Shown: positions 23,361 through 31,872, counted from the stretch's first letter. The stretch is 64,000 nucleotides of DNA from Caballeronia arationis (GCF_001544975.2 NZ_FCOG02000016.1:1-64000); one strand, 5' to 3'. Notes: a model not told the origin generated them from the sequence alone. Numbers and translations: made by a program.

Positions 23361-23588
23361 ATGATGAATGCTCGCAATGGCAACTCCGAGGCTGCGGCGC
23401 TCGAGCGCTTCATGCGCGCAACACGGGCCGTATCGGCTGCATTCGACGCCACCCGCGGCGAGCCCGAACTCGCACTCGGTGGCCGATCGGTGGCGCGGGC
23501 GCTCAAGCGTCTGGATGCCGCGCTGCAGGAACTGGAGACTTCGGAGCGCACGCTTGACGCTATACTTTCGCGCGCTGCGGATCACTAA
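23361..23588 (+). CDS. small hypothetical protein downstream of a LexA box
   Basis: 75 aa, function not recognised. It is predicted to be almost entirely helical (AALERFMRATRAVSAAF, VARALKRLDAALQELETSER, TLDAILSRA), Ala/Arg/Leu-rich, with no Cys, signal peptide or membrane segment. CGGAGG sits eight bases before the ATG, and a second ATG follows immediately. The promoter overlaps a consensus LexA box, so expression on DNA damage is expected (inference). The next gene starts 20 nt later and may be co-transcribed. It might be an SOS-induced regulator or checkpoint peptide, but nothing in the sequence shows a mechanism. Confidence 0.7.
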   Translation: MMNARNGNSEAAALERFMRATRAVSAAFDATRGEPELALGGRSVARALKRLDAALQELETSERTLDAILSRAADH

Positions 23589-23607
23589 TCAATTTGGAGC
23601 GACTGTC

Positions 23608-23946
23608 TTGAAGCCCGTATTCCTCACTGTTTTGCTGTTGGCGGCATCGTCGAGCGTGCTGGCTGCCGAGCGTTACACCGAAGTCTGGAATCCGCCCGAG
23701 GCGCAAACCGTGAAGGGCAAGGCAAAGACGCGCGGCGTCATGCCGGTGCAGGCGAAAAAGAAGCACAAGAACGTGACGTCGGTGAAGAAGGTCGCCGACA
23801 AGTCTTCCGTCGCGCAATCGCAGTCGCAATCCGTTCCCGCGCCGCGCGTGAAGCCGGCGCCGAAGCAGGTGGACCCGCTGATGAACCTGCCGCGCAAGAT
23901 CGGGCCGGACGGGCAGGTGATGCGGGTGAGTTATCCGGGCGGGTAA
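23608..23946 (+). CDS. exported Lys-rich hypothetical protein
   Basis: 112 aa with a clear Sec signal peptide (MKPVFLTVLLLAASSSVLA, cleavage before AE). The mature part begins RYTEVWNPPEA, then has a Lys-rich low-complexity middle (KGKAKTRG, AKKKHKN) and ends LPRKIGPDGQVMRVSYPGG. Probably periplasmic and disordered; function unknown. The start is TTG at 23608 with GGAG eight bases upstream; no ATG start exists in the frame. Separated from the preceding small gene by 19 nt and followed by a strong terminator. Confidence 0.72.
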   Translation: MKPVFLTVLLLAASSSVLAAERYTEVWNPPEAQTVKGKAKTRGVMPVQAKKKHKNVTSVKKVADKSSVAQSQSQSVPAPRVKPAPKQVDPLMNLPRKIGPDGQVMRVSYPGG

Positions 23947-23970
23947 GCGGCCTCACAGGTTTTCATCGCA

Positions 23971-24006
23971 TGCAAAAAGGGCGCTCCGACGAGCGCCCTT
24001 TTTGCA
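23971..24006. terminator. bidirectional intrinsic terminator
   Basis: Stem GGGCGCTC / GAGCGCCC with a CGAC loop, flanked by AAAAA on the left and TTTTT on the right. It lies between the convergent exported-protein gene and the SDR gene and can serve both strands. Confidence 0.85.
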
Positions 24007-24021
24007 TTTCGGACATCGCCC

Positions 24022-24810
24022 TCAAAAGGCGGATCGCACGACGCCACCATCCACGCGCAATGCCGCGCCCGTCGTCGCCGACGAGGCTTCGGAGCACACA
24101 TAAACCACCAGGTTCGCGACTTCCTCGGGCTGCGCAAACCGCTTGATGAGCGAACTGGGCCGCGCTGTTTCGAAGAACTCGTGCTCGACCTCGTCGAACG
24201 ACTTTCCGCCACTCAGCTTGTCCACGAATTCCTCGACGCCGTCCGAGCGCGTCGGCCCCGGCAGCACGGCGTTGACCGTCACGCCGGTGCCCGCGCAGGT
24301 TTCCGCAAGCCCGCGCGAAAGCGCGAGTTGCGCCGTCTTAGTCATGCCGTAGTGAATCATCTCGACCGGAATCTGGACTCCGCTCTCGCTGCTGATGAAC
24401 ACCACGCGTCCCCAGTTCTTCTCCTTCATCTTGGGCAGATAAGCGCGCGTGAGCCGCACGCCCGACATCACGTTGGTATCGAAGAAACGCTGCCAGTCTT
24501 CGTCGGGAATCTCCTCGAACGGCTTCGGATCGAAGATGCCCAGGTTGTTTACAAGGATGTCGACGGCCGGAAAGTGCGCGACGATCGCATCCACCTGCGC
24601 GCGCTCCGCCAGATTGCCCGCGAAGCCTTCGACCTTCGCGCCAGCAACCTCCGCGCGCAACTTCGCGAGCGCGTCGTCGACGGACTTCTGCGTGCGGCTA
24701 TTCACGATCACGCGCGCGCCTTCCTGTGCGAGCCCGACTGCGATCGCGTAGCCGATTCCCTTCGTCGAGCCAGAGACGAGGGCGAGCTTGTCGTCGAGAT
24801 TCAGCTTCAT
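24022..24810 (-). CDS. short-chain dehydrogenase/reductase
   Basis: 262 aa NAD(P)-dependent oxidoreductase of the classical SDR family; substrate unknown. Seen: cofactor loop SGSTKGIGYAIA, ILVNNLG, catalytic Ser in FISSESGVQIP, Tyr and Lys in IHYGMTKTA, the PGPTRSDGVEEF segment after the active site, and the C-terminal GAALRVDGG. Arg in VNSRTQKS after the second strand suggests an NADPH preference (inference). ATG at 24810 with GGAGGATCG upstream. It stands alone on the minus strand between a terminator and the DUF3309 gene. Confidence 0.9.
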   Translation of the reverse strand: MKLNLDDKLALVSGSTKGIGYAIAVGLAQEGARVIVNSRTQKSVDDALAKLRAEVAGAKVEGFAGNLAERAQVDAIVAHFPAVDILVNNLGIFDPKPFEEIPDEDWQRFFDTNVMSGVRLTRAYLPKMKEKNWGRVVFISSESGVQIPVEMIHYGMTKTAQLALSRGLAETCAGTGVTVNAVLPGPTRSDGVEEFVDKLSGGKSFDEVEHEFFETARPSSLIKRFAQPEEVANLVVYVCSEASSATTGAALRVDGGVVRSAF

Positions 24811-24947
24811 CGATTCGATCCTCCAAAAAAAGAACGGCTGACGAGCGAGAAGCCCGTCAACCGTTTCGTGTAGAACGAGCCAGTTCGGAAACTTAGCACC
24901 GTTCCGCGTACAACGCAGAGCGCATCAGACGTGTGTAAAGAACGTTC

Positions 24948-25106
24948 TTATAAACGTCCCATCAACAGGAGGACGATCACTACAACCAGTACGACGCCGA
25001 GAATGCCGCTCGGACCGTAGCCCCAGCTACGGCTGTGCGGCCAGGAAGGAATGGCCCCGACCAACAACAGGATCAGGATGATCAGCAAGATGGTTCCGAT
25101 CGTCAT
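24948..25106 (-). CDS. DUF3309 family small membrane protein
   Basis: 52 aa. Two hydrophobic stretches (TIGTILLIILILLLVGAIP and GILGVVLVVVIVLLLMG) flank the conserved SWPHSRSWGYGPSG loop, which identifies DUF3309. Function unknown; members are common in Burkholderia relatives and often look stress-related. AAGGAG precedes the ATG at good spacing. Confidence 0.88.
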   Translation of the reverse strand: MTIGTILLIILILLLVGAIPSWPHSRSWGYGPSGILGVVLVVVIVLLLMGRL

Positions 25107-25408
25107 GTCGACTTCTCCTTATACAAAGATCGCGGAATTTGGATGGGAAATGCGCGCTCGTTCAAGAATGCGAATGACGGCGTGCCACGCGACGGATGTG
25201 GAGCCGCCGCGAATCCCTGTGTTGTGCGATCGATGGTGAGCATTGAGCAAAGCCCATGCCAAAGGAGCGAAAGCCTTGTGCGGGAAGGGAGAGCGCCGCG
25301 CGCAGGGGCGCGGCGGAGTGTCGCAGGGGGAGTGCGCTCGGCAAAACTTGCACAGTTCTGCCAGCGTTTTGTAGGCGCCGTGTCGGCTGGCGGCGCCGCG
25401 CGGATTCT
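25107..25408. other. gene-free stretch between DUF3309 and the PiT transporter
   Basis: 302 nt with no convincing gene. A GC-rich hairpin at 25294-25315 (CGCCGCGC / GCGCGGCG) could end the transporter transcript on the minus strand but has no U tract. The upstream promoter of the DUF3309 gene should also lie here; no clear -10/-35 pair was seen. Confidence 0.5.
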
Positions 25409-26993
25409 TCAGAACAAGCCGCGGAACGCCCAGAAGAGGCCGCCGGCAAGCGCGATCGATACCGGCAGCGTCAGAATCCACGCCAGCGCTAGACTGCGCA
25501 CGGTGCGCCATTGCAGGCCGGAGCCGTTGGCGGCCATGGTCCCGGCGACGCCCGACGAGAGCACGTGCGTCGTGCTGACGGGCAGGCCGTAGACATCGGC
25601 GGCGCCGATCGTCAGCATCGCGACGAGTTCCGCCGATGCGCCTTGTCCGTAAGTCAGATGCGTCTTGCCGATGCGCTCGCCGACCGTCACGACGATACGT
25701 TTCCAGCCGACCATCGTCCCGAGCCCGAGGGCGACCGCCACGGCGACCTTGACCCAGGTCGGAATGAACTTGGTCGCGTGATCGATCTGCTTCTTGTAGT
25801 TGCCGAGGACGGCGTCGTCGTCTGCGGAGAACGCGGGCGCCTTCTGCTTCGCCATCAGGCGCAGCGCCTCGGACGCGATGTACATGTTGTTGCGCACGTT
25901 GTTCACGATGCCCTGCGGCAGCGCCGAGATCGCGCCGTTCGGCCGCACTTGCGAATCGATGATGTCGACCACTTCTTCACGGCAATCACCGTCTCCGGCG
26001 CGAGCGTTTTCGTCTGTACGTAGTGTTCGACCGTGGCGCGCGGATCGGCGACGGGCGCAGCGCCCCCGGTGTAACGCTGGAGCACTTCTGACGCGTGATG
26101 GCTGACCGAGAGGAACGTCTGGGTCTCGCCGGCGTTCACGGCCTTGTTGAGCGCGTAGGCGGTCGGCACGGTGCCGATCAGGATCAGCATGATGAGGCCC
26201 ATGCCCTTCTGGCCGTCGTTCGAGCCGTGCGCAAACGAGACGCCCGTGCACGTGAGGATCAGCAGGCAGTGGATCCAGAACGGCGGCGGCTGGTTCTTTT
26301 CCGGCTCCTTGTAGAGCGCGGGCACGCGCACGACGAGTTTCAGCACGTAAAGCAGAAAGCCTGCGAGCACGAAGCCGATGATCGGCGAGAACAGCAGCGA
26401 CTTGCCGACCGAAAGCGCCTGGCTCCAGTCGACGCCCGACGTCCCGTTGGTGCCGTGCAGTATCTGGTTCATCAGCCCGACGCCGATCACCGAACCGATC
26501 AGCGTGTGCGAACTCGAAGAAGGAAGGCCGAGCGCCCAGGTCCCGAGATTCCAGATGATCGCGGCGATGAGGAGCGCGAACACCATCGCGAAGCCCTGCG
26601 AGCTTCCGACGCCGATGATCAGCTCCACCGGCAGCAACTGCAGGATGCCGAAGGCGACGGCGCCGCTTGAAATCAGCACGCCGATGAAGTTCCACGCGCC
26701 GGACCAGACGACGGCGAGATTCGGCGTCAGCGAATGCGTATAGATCACCGTTGCGACGGCGTTGGCGGTATCGTGGAAACCGTTGACGAATTCGAAGCCA
26801 AGCGCAATAAGTAGCGCCACGCCGAGCAGCACATACGGAAGCAGCGACGACTGCTGCACGCCTTCCAGGTCCTGGAGAAGATGCGTGATGCAGTAGATCG
26901 CACCCACGGTGATGACGAGCAGGAACAGTAGCAACGCGAGCCGCTGTCCGGTGGAACGGCCTTCTCGTGGCTGGGAAAGGCGAGATCGGGCAT
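25409..26993 (-). pseudogene. PiT-family inorganic phosphate transporter, two one-base frameshifts
   Basis: Low-affinity metal-phosphate/H+ symporter with the two PiT repeats: GFEFVNGFHDTANAVATVIYTH, GLPSSSSHTLIGSVIGVGLM, SFAHGSNDGQKGMGL and GLPVSTTHVLSSGVAGTMAA. The start ATG at 26993 has AAGGA and begins PDLAFPSHEKAVPP. The frame then shifts near 26945-26949 (one base missing before LALLLFLLVITVG) and again near 25976-25982 (before EVVDIIDSQVRPNGA). Length is 1585 nt; adding two bases gives exactly 529 codons. Repairing both restores a continuous protein of about 528 aa, so sequencing error is at least as likely as decay. Divergent from the CHAD gene. Confidence 0.88.
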
Positions 26994-27163
26994 GGTGCGT
27001 CCTTGGATGGGCGTGGCTGTGGGTCCGGGAGATCCGGATGCGCTGCGCTTCGCGCCCCGGCAGGCAGACATGGTTGCATCCGTTTTGTGTCGGCTTGATG
27101 ACTGCGCCGGGTTGTCATTTCGTATGAACAGACGCGGCCGAGCGCGTAACTCGTGAGGTTTCG

Positions 27164-28618
27164 ATGACGTCCTGGGTTGAATCGGCGCTGGTGGCATCGG
27201 AGAAGACGTTTGATGAACTGGCCGGGGCGCTCGAAGCAGGGCCGCCGTTCGCGGGCGTCGAGGTGGAGCGTCTGGCGGTCGTCACGCAGGAACTCGAAAC
27301 GCATGCGCCCGGCTGGTGCCTGTCGGTCGAGCATCACGGGGACGCGCGCACGCTTCACGCCGTGGAGATCGTGGAGGCTCGGCTGTCGGGCGTCACGCGC
27401 TGCCGCAAGTTCGCGCGGCCGATGGGGGACGACGTCGGGGCGTCGTTGAGTGAGCTGGTGGCGTCCGGCGACGCGCCTGCCGCGCTCCAGCATGTCGAGC
27501 CGGAGATGGCTCCGGCACACGAGTCGAGGCGCATGCAATGGCGCATCGGCAGCGTGCTGGCGGTGCTCGCGGCACACGATGGCGAACGCACGACGCTGAC
27601 GCTCGCCGCGCCCGCCGACTCGGCGGATGCGCTCGGCGCGGTTTTCGACGTGGCGCGCGCGGTCGTCGATGCCGCGCCGTTCCATCTTCTGGCCGCCGCA
27701 GATGACGCGGACACGTCCGACGCACCGGCGGTGCACGCGTCGACGATCGACGTGCCCCGGCAATCGACGACCCGTGAGGCGTTCGTCGCCATCGCGGCGT
27801 CGATCGCGGCGCACTGGTTCGGCAACGAGGCTGGCGCACTCCGCTTGCTCGAAGTCGAACGCGTGCATCAGTTGCGCGTGGCGCAACGGCGGCTGAAGAC
27901 GTTGCTGAAACTGTTCCCCGATTGCGTCGACGCTGCGTGGCGCGAGACCATCGCGCCGGAACTGGAATGGTTCGGCGACCTGCTCGCCGATGCGCGCGAC
28001 TGGGACGTCTTCACCGACACCACGCTCGCCGCCTGGGCCGCGGCCGACGCGGAAGGGGCGCCGTCGTGGCAGAACGCCATCGATGCCGCCGACGCGCAGC
28101 GCATGGGCGCGCGCGAACGACTCGATGGCGCGCTGCACTCCACGCGGTACGCGCGGCTGACGCTCGCATTCGTCGAGTGGCTCGCGCGGCTCGAAGCGCA
28201 CGGCAGGCACGGCGGCCACGATAGCGTCGACCTCGCAAAGTATGCGAAGGAGCGCATCCGCAAGCACTATCGCAAGATCGCGGACGTCGCCGATCTCACG
28301 ACGCTCGATGCGCACTCGCGGCATCGCGTGCGCATCCACGCGAAACGGCTGCGCTATGCGCTCGAATTCCTGCGCTCGCTCGCGACGCGACGCACGCGCA
28401 ATACCGTCGCCAAGCGTCTGTCGCACCTGCAGACGGTCCTTGGCGAGGCGAACGACGCCGCGGTTGCCGCCGACCGGCTCTCAGCCTTGCCCGACGTGAG
28501 CGACTACCAGCGCGGCTTCGCGCGCGCCTGGGCGGCGGTGTCGGAGGCGAAGGACGCCGGGGAGGGCGAGCGCATTCTTCGCTCCATCGAACCGCCGCGG
28601 CTGAAGTCGCCGGATTAG
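27164..28618 (+). CDS. CHAD-domain protein
   Basis: 484 aa. The C-terminal half (about 205-475) is a CHAD helical domain, with conserved basic helices VERVHQLRVAQRRLKTLLKL and HRVRIHAKRLRYALEFLRSL. CHAD domains bind inorganic polyphosphate. The N-terminal ~200 residues are not clearly recognised; they could be a degenerate CYTH domain, which usually precedes CHAD, but the EXEXK signature was not found. ATG at 27164 with GAGG six bases before. The divergent PiT transporter 170 nt away supports a phosphate or polyphosphate role (inference). Confidence 0.85.
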   Translation: MTSWVESALVASEKTFDELAGALEAGPPFAGVEVERLAVVTQELETHAPGWCLSVEHHGDARTLHAVEIVEARLSGVTRCRKFARPMGDDVGASLSELVASGDAPAALQHVEPEMAPAHESRRMQWRIGSVLAVLAAHDGERTTLTLAAPADSADALGAVFDVARAVVDAAPFHLLAAADDADTSDAPAVHASTIDVPRQSTTREAFVAIAASIAAHWFGNEAGALRLLEVERVHQLRVAQRRLKTLLKLFPDCVDAAWRETIAPELEWFGDLLADARDWDVFTDTTLAAWAAADAEGAPSWQNAIDAADAQRMGARERLDGALHSTRYARLTLAFVEWLARLEAHGRHGGHDSVDLAKYAKERIRKHYRKIADVADLTTLDAHSRHRVRIHAKRLRYALEFLRSLATRRTRNTVAKRLSHLQTVLGEANDAAVAADRLSALPDVSDYQRGFARAWAAVSEAKDAGEGERILRSIEPPRLKSPD

Positions 28619-28659
28619 CCGCATGAGCCAGCGACCCGGACGCCCGTCCGCGACGCCGA

Positions 28660-28665
28660 TATAAT
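28660..28665 (+). promoter_or_regulatory. probable -10 element of the ModE-type gene
   Basis: A perfect TATAAT lies 27 bases upstream of the start codon at 28692. No good -35 is seen 17 bases further upstream, so activity would need an activator. It suggests the regulator is not simply read through from the CHAD gene. Confidence 0.4.
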
Positions 28666-28691
28666 CCGCGCGTTCCGTCCACGTCTGCACC

Positions 28692-29522
28692 ATGATCGAA
28701 AAAAACGCGCATCAACCCGGCGACACGCTCGAAGTCGGCGGCTCCGTCTGGCTGCGAAGCGGCGCAGAGACGCTCGGCGGCGCGGCGCGCATCGCGCTGC
28801 TCGCCGCGATCCGCGAGACCGGCTCGATCACCGGCGCGGCAAAGTCGGTCGGCATGAGCTACAAGGCCGCGTGGGACGCCATCGACGCGATGAACAATCT
28901 CGCGGGCGAACCGCTCGTCGTGCGCGCGAGCGGCGGCAAGGGCGGCGGCGGAACGACGCTGACGCCGGCGGCGCTGCGTCTCATCGATACGTTTCGTGCC
29001 ATCGAGCGCGCGCATCACGCGTTTCTGCAACAGGCCGGCGCGGCGATCGAGGGTTTCGCGGAAAACTGGCAGCTGATCAGCCGGATCGGCATGAGGACGA
29101 GCGCGCGCAACCAGCTGGCCGGCAAGGTGGCGACGGTGATGCGCGGCACCGTCAACGACGAGGTGCAACTGGCGCTGCCGGGCGGGCAGGTGGTGGTCGC
29201 CGTCGTGACGCACGAGAGCACCGAAGCGCTCGGGCTCGTGCCCGGCCGCGACGCGGTCGCGCTCATCAAGGCGTCATGGGTCATGCTGATGACGGGCGAT
29301 CCGGCGCGGCTCTCGGCGCGCAACCAGTTGCAGGGAACCGTCGCGCGCGTGACGCGCGGCGCGGTGAACGCAGAAGTGTCGCTCGCCATCGACGACTCGA
29401 CCACCGTCACCGCGATCGTCACGAACGAGAGCATCGATACGCTCGCGCTCGCGGCGGGGCGGCCTGCGGTCGCGGTATTCAAGGCATCGAGCGTGATTCT
29501 TGGCGCCGGTTTCGGCGGCTGA
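28692..29522 (+). CDS. modE: ModE-family molybdate-responsive regulator
   Basis: 276 aa. The N-terminal winged helix (about 30-115) has ARIALLAAIRETGSITGAAK and VGMSYKAAWDAIDAMN, typical of ModE. Two TOBE (molybdate-binding) domains follow: TSARNQLAGKVATVMRGTV (about 138-200) and LSARNQLQGTVARVTRGAV (about 206-270), near repeats of each other. Full-length ModE represses modABC when molybdate is bound; no mod transporter genes are within the window, so its targets lie elsewhere. It ends 18 nt from the convergent PAP2 gene. Confidence 0.9.
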   Translation: MIEKNAHQPGDTLEVGGSVWLRSGAETLGGAARIALLAAIRETGSITGAAKSVGMSYKAAWDAIDAMNNLAGEPLVVRASGGKGGGGTTLTPAALRLIDTFRAIERAHHAFLQQAGAAIEGFAENWQLISRIGMRTSARNQLAGKVATVMRGTVNDEVQLALPGGQVVVAVVTHESTEALGLVPGRDAVALIKASWVMLMTGDPARLSARNQLQGTVARVTRGAVNAEVSLAIDDSTTVTAIVTNESIDTLALAAGRPAVAVFKASSVILGAGFGG

Positions 29523-29540
29523 CGCGTAAAACGGCGCGGC

Positions 29541-30224
29541 TTACGCAGCCGCGCGATACGGCGCGGGCGCCTCAGTGCGTCGAATCGGCGCGTCGTAGTG
29601 GCCGGCCTTCCAGCGCGCGCGTACGAACGGGCGCTCATGTCCCGACAATTCGAGCGCGATCTGGGTGATCCATTGCTGCGTCGGCACGGGAATGCCGTGC
29701 AGCGTGATCGCGACGACGGCGAGGCTCGCCGCGACTGGCGCGGGCGCGATCCGCCCCGCCTCCGCGCGCCACGCGAGGCGCGCGAACGCCACCGCAACTG
29801 CGGCGCCGAGCGCGCAGCCCGCGACGACTTCCGACACCGAATGCGCATGCAGCAGGACGCGCGACACGCCGACTACGACGCCCGCGACCATCCCGAAGGC
29901 CACGCCCGACGCGCGAATCGCCCCGCGAGCGGGCAGCAGCGCGACGAACAGCGCAACCGGAAGCACAGCGGTTGCAACCATCGCGTGGCCGCTGATGCCG
30001 GTGAAATCCCAGCCGCGCAGTCCGACGCCCCAGCCGAGAAACGCGATCTTGCTCAGGAACACGAGCCCGCAGGCGCCGCCGAGCAGCGCGAGCCAGCCGA
30101 ACACGTACCTGCGCGGATAGCCGATCCCCAGCCACGCGGCCACAGCGAGCGCGAGCGGAATCATTACGCCGACGTTCCCGAGCGCGGTGATGGATAGCCA
30201 CATGGTGAGAGAAAGACGGGGCAT
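29541..30224 (-). CDS. PAP2-family membrane phosphatase
   Basis: 227 aa with about six membrane segments. The PAP2 core is seen as KIAFLGWG (motif 1, lacking the usual RP), ISGHAMVATAVLP (motif 2) and SRVLLHAHSVSEVVAG (motif 3, with Glu where Asp is usual). Family members remove phosphate from lipid or undecaprenyl pyrophosphates on the periplasmic side. The C-terminal ~60 residues are soluble. The start at 30224 lacks a clear ribosome site; ATG 30203 is an alternative. The altered motifs leave the substrate open. Confidence 0.8.
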   Translation of the reverse strand: MPRLSLTMWLSITALGNVGVMIPLALAVAAWLGIGYPRRYVFGWLALLGGACGLVFLSKIAFLGWGVGLRGWDFTGISGHAMVATAVLPVALFVALLPARGAIRASGVAFGMVAGVVVGVSRVLLHAHSVSEVVAGCALGAAVAVAFARLAWRAEAGRIAPAPVAASLAVVAITLHGIPVPTQQWITQIALELSGHERPFVRARWKAGHYDAPIRRTEAPAPYRAAA

Positions 30225-30578
30225 CGAATTATTTTTCTTGGGTGGAACGGCGGTTGCTGCAATGCGGTAGTTCGGCGGGATCGGGCGAAAATCGACCCCG
30301 AATCGAACGCGAAGATACCAGTCAACAGATCGTTGGGAACAGTTTACCTGCTTCAGAAATTACCGAAAATTCTCCGAGCGTTGACGAAATTCTGTGCATA
30401 AATAACGGCAAGTGACGCTATTTTAACGCTACAGTGCTCATCAGCTCGACGTTTGGCGAGTTTCTGGGTCGGGCCGTTGTACGCATCCCAACGCGAACGA
30501 TGTTATTGTGCACCGCACAAGTTCTGCCGCGCATGTCTGTCGCGGCCGAACCAACTGCATGCTGTGGAGGCCCCATCA
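30225..30578. other. divergent promoter region between PAP2 and the esterase
   Basis: 354 nt, more AT-rich than its surroundings, with no convincing gene. For the + strand gene, TTGTAC (30477-30482) and TGTTAT (30501-30506), 18 bp apart, form a possible promoter that runs into the palindrome listed separately. An AT-rich block at 30355-30430 may serve the minus-strand gene. Confidence 0.45.
30506..30520 (+). promoter_or_regulatory. palindromic operator, PhaR-like
   Basis: Perfect inverted repeat TTGTGC-ACC-GCACAA directly at the predicted transcription start, 58 bases before the esterase start codon. It resembles TGC/GCA-rich sites bound by the polyhydroxyalkanoate regulator PhaR. The PhaR assignment is inference from the likely function of the downstream gene. 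Confidence 0.45.
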
Positions 30579-31736
30579 ATGCCCAAAAGTCTCACCAATC
30601 TCTGGCTGCGCGGTCTGCGTGGCCTGATCTCAGGCCAGCCCGCACCCGCCCGTGCGCCGAAGGCCCGCACACCGGCCAAACAAAAGCGTGCGGCGACCGC
30701 CCGCAAGCCGAAAGCACCGACCCCGGTCAAGGCCGCGCCGCCGCCGCGGACGAGCGCCCGGCCGCCGCTGCGCGAATCGCGGGTGCGTCCGCGTGCGTCC
30801 GCCTGGGCGCGTGGCAAGTGGGAACGCTCGTTCCATTCGGCGCCGCCGACGGCGGGCCGCTTCGTCAATCACGTTTCCTACGCGCTCTACATGCCGCCGG
30901 GAGCGGGGCTCGGACGGGTGCCGCTCGTCGTGATGCTGCACGGCTGCAAGCAGAATGCCGACGAGTTCGCCCAAGGCACGCGCATCAACCTGCTCGCCGA
31001 CCGCTACGGCTTCGCGGTGCTCTATCCCGAGCAGTCGAAGCACGACCACCCGCATCGCTGCTGGCGCTGGTACGACGATTCGAGCGCTGGCGGCGGCGGT
31101 GAGGCGGCGTCGGTCGTGTCGCTCGTGCAGGCAGTTGTCGCGCAACATCGTCTGGATGGCGAGCGCGTCTATCTCGCGGGGATGTCGGCGGGTGCCGGCC
31201 TGGCGGCCGTGCTGGCGGTGCGCTATCCGTCGGTCTTCGCGGCGGTCGGGTTGCATTCGGGCGTCGTTTTCGGCGAGGCGAGCTCTGCGATCGGCGCGAT
31301 GGACGTCATGCGGCGCGGCAGCCGCAGCAATCCGGTCGCGCTGATCGAGGCCAGCGTCGACGTGCGCAACTACCCCGGGATGCCCGCGGTGATCGTGCAC
31401 GGCGAGCTGGACTCGATCGTCTCGGCCACCAACGCCGACCAGCTCGCAACGCAATTCCTGCGGCTGAACGGCTTTATCGACGCAGCCGGCGCGCGTCGCG
31501 CAGGCGAGACGCGCGAGGAAGTGATGCCGGACGGTGTGGTGCGCGATTTCGTCAAGAACGGACGGCGCGTGGTGAAGACCTGCATCGTGCGCGGACTCGG
31601 CCACTCCTGGGCCGGCGGCGACGATACGGTCGCCTTCCATTCGTCGAAAGGGCCGGATGCGTCGGCGTTGATGTGGGAATTTTTCAAGCATCAGCGACGC
31701 GTCAACCAGTCTGTCAACGACGAACTGCTTGCCTGA
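30579..31736 (+). CDS. PHB depolymerase family esterase
   Basis: 385 aa alpha/beta hydrolase. The catalytic Ser is in AGMSAGAGLAA (about 202), Asp in VIVHGELDSIV and His in RGLGHSWAGGDD; oxyanion-hole and early strand PLVVMLHGCKQNADEFA. This architecture matches the Esterase-PHB family, acting on polyhydroxybutyrate, its oligomers or related esters. Residues about 15-85 are a Lys/Arg/Pro/Ala-rich linker after a short amphipathic helix, with no Sec signal; this could tether it to granules or DNA (inference). ATG at 30579 with GGAGG nine bases upstream; longer frames upstream lack support. Confidence 0.9.
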   Translation: MPKSLTNLWLRGLRGLISGQPAPARAPKARTPAKQKRAATARKPKAPTPVKAAPPPRTSARPPLRESRVRPRASAWARGKWERSFHSAPPTAGRFVNHVSYALYMPPGAGLGRVPLVVMLHGCKQNADEFAQGTRINLLADRYGFAVLYPEQSKHDHPHRCWRWYDDSSAGGGGEAASVVSLVQAVVAQHRLDGERVYLAGMSAGAGLAAVLAVRYPSVFAAVGLHSGVVFGEASSAIGAMDVMRRGSRSNPVALIEASVDVRNYPGMPAVIVHGELDSIVSATNADQLATQFLRLNGFIDAAGARRAGETREEVMPDGVVRDFVKNGRRVVKTCIVRGLGHSWAGGDDTVAFHSSKGPDASALMWEFFKHQRRVNQSVNDELLA

Positions 31737-31811
31737 CGCGGGCTCCGGCGTTTCGTGTGTTGCAAATTTGTCTTTAGGATCAAAGTTCTAGAGGGAAACA
31801 CTGGTGTTGGG

Positions 31812-31856
31812 ATAGGGATTACCCTATAATCGATTCTGTAATAGGTATTTACCCTA
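31812..31856 (+). promoter_or_regulatory. promoter with two TAGGG/CCCTA operators before the DUF3563 gene
   Basis: The palindrome ATAGGGATTACCCTAT (31812-31827) overlaps a perfect -10 TATAAT (31825-31830). A second, imperfect copy TAGGTATTTACCCTA is at 31842-31856. Both share ATTACCCTA or TTTACCCTA, as expected for a LysR- or MarR-type repressor site. No strong -35 was seen. The binding protein is unknown. Confidence 0.6.
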
Positions 31857-31872
31857 CTCTTCGAGGTGCACC

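Noticed and set aside
25119..25511. 130-aa minus-strand frame over the end of the PiT gene
   Set aside because: It overlaps the transporter C-terminus in another frame and has no coding signature.
27080..27130. Possible Pho box in the PiT/CHAD gap (TTGTCATTTCGTATGAAC)
   Set aside because: Only the first half matches the CTGTCAT consensus; the second half is poor, so I would not claim PhoB control.
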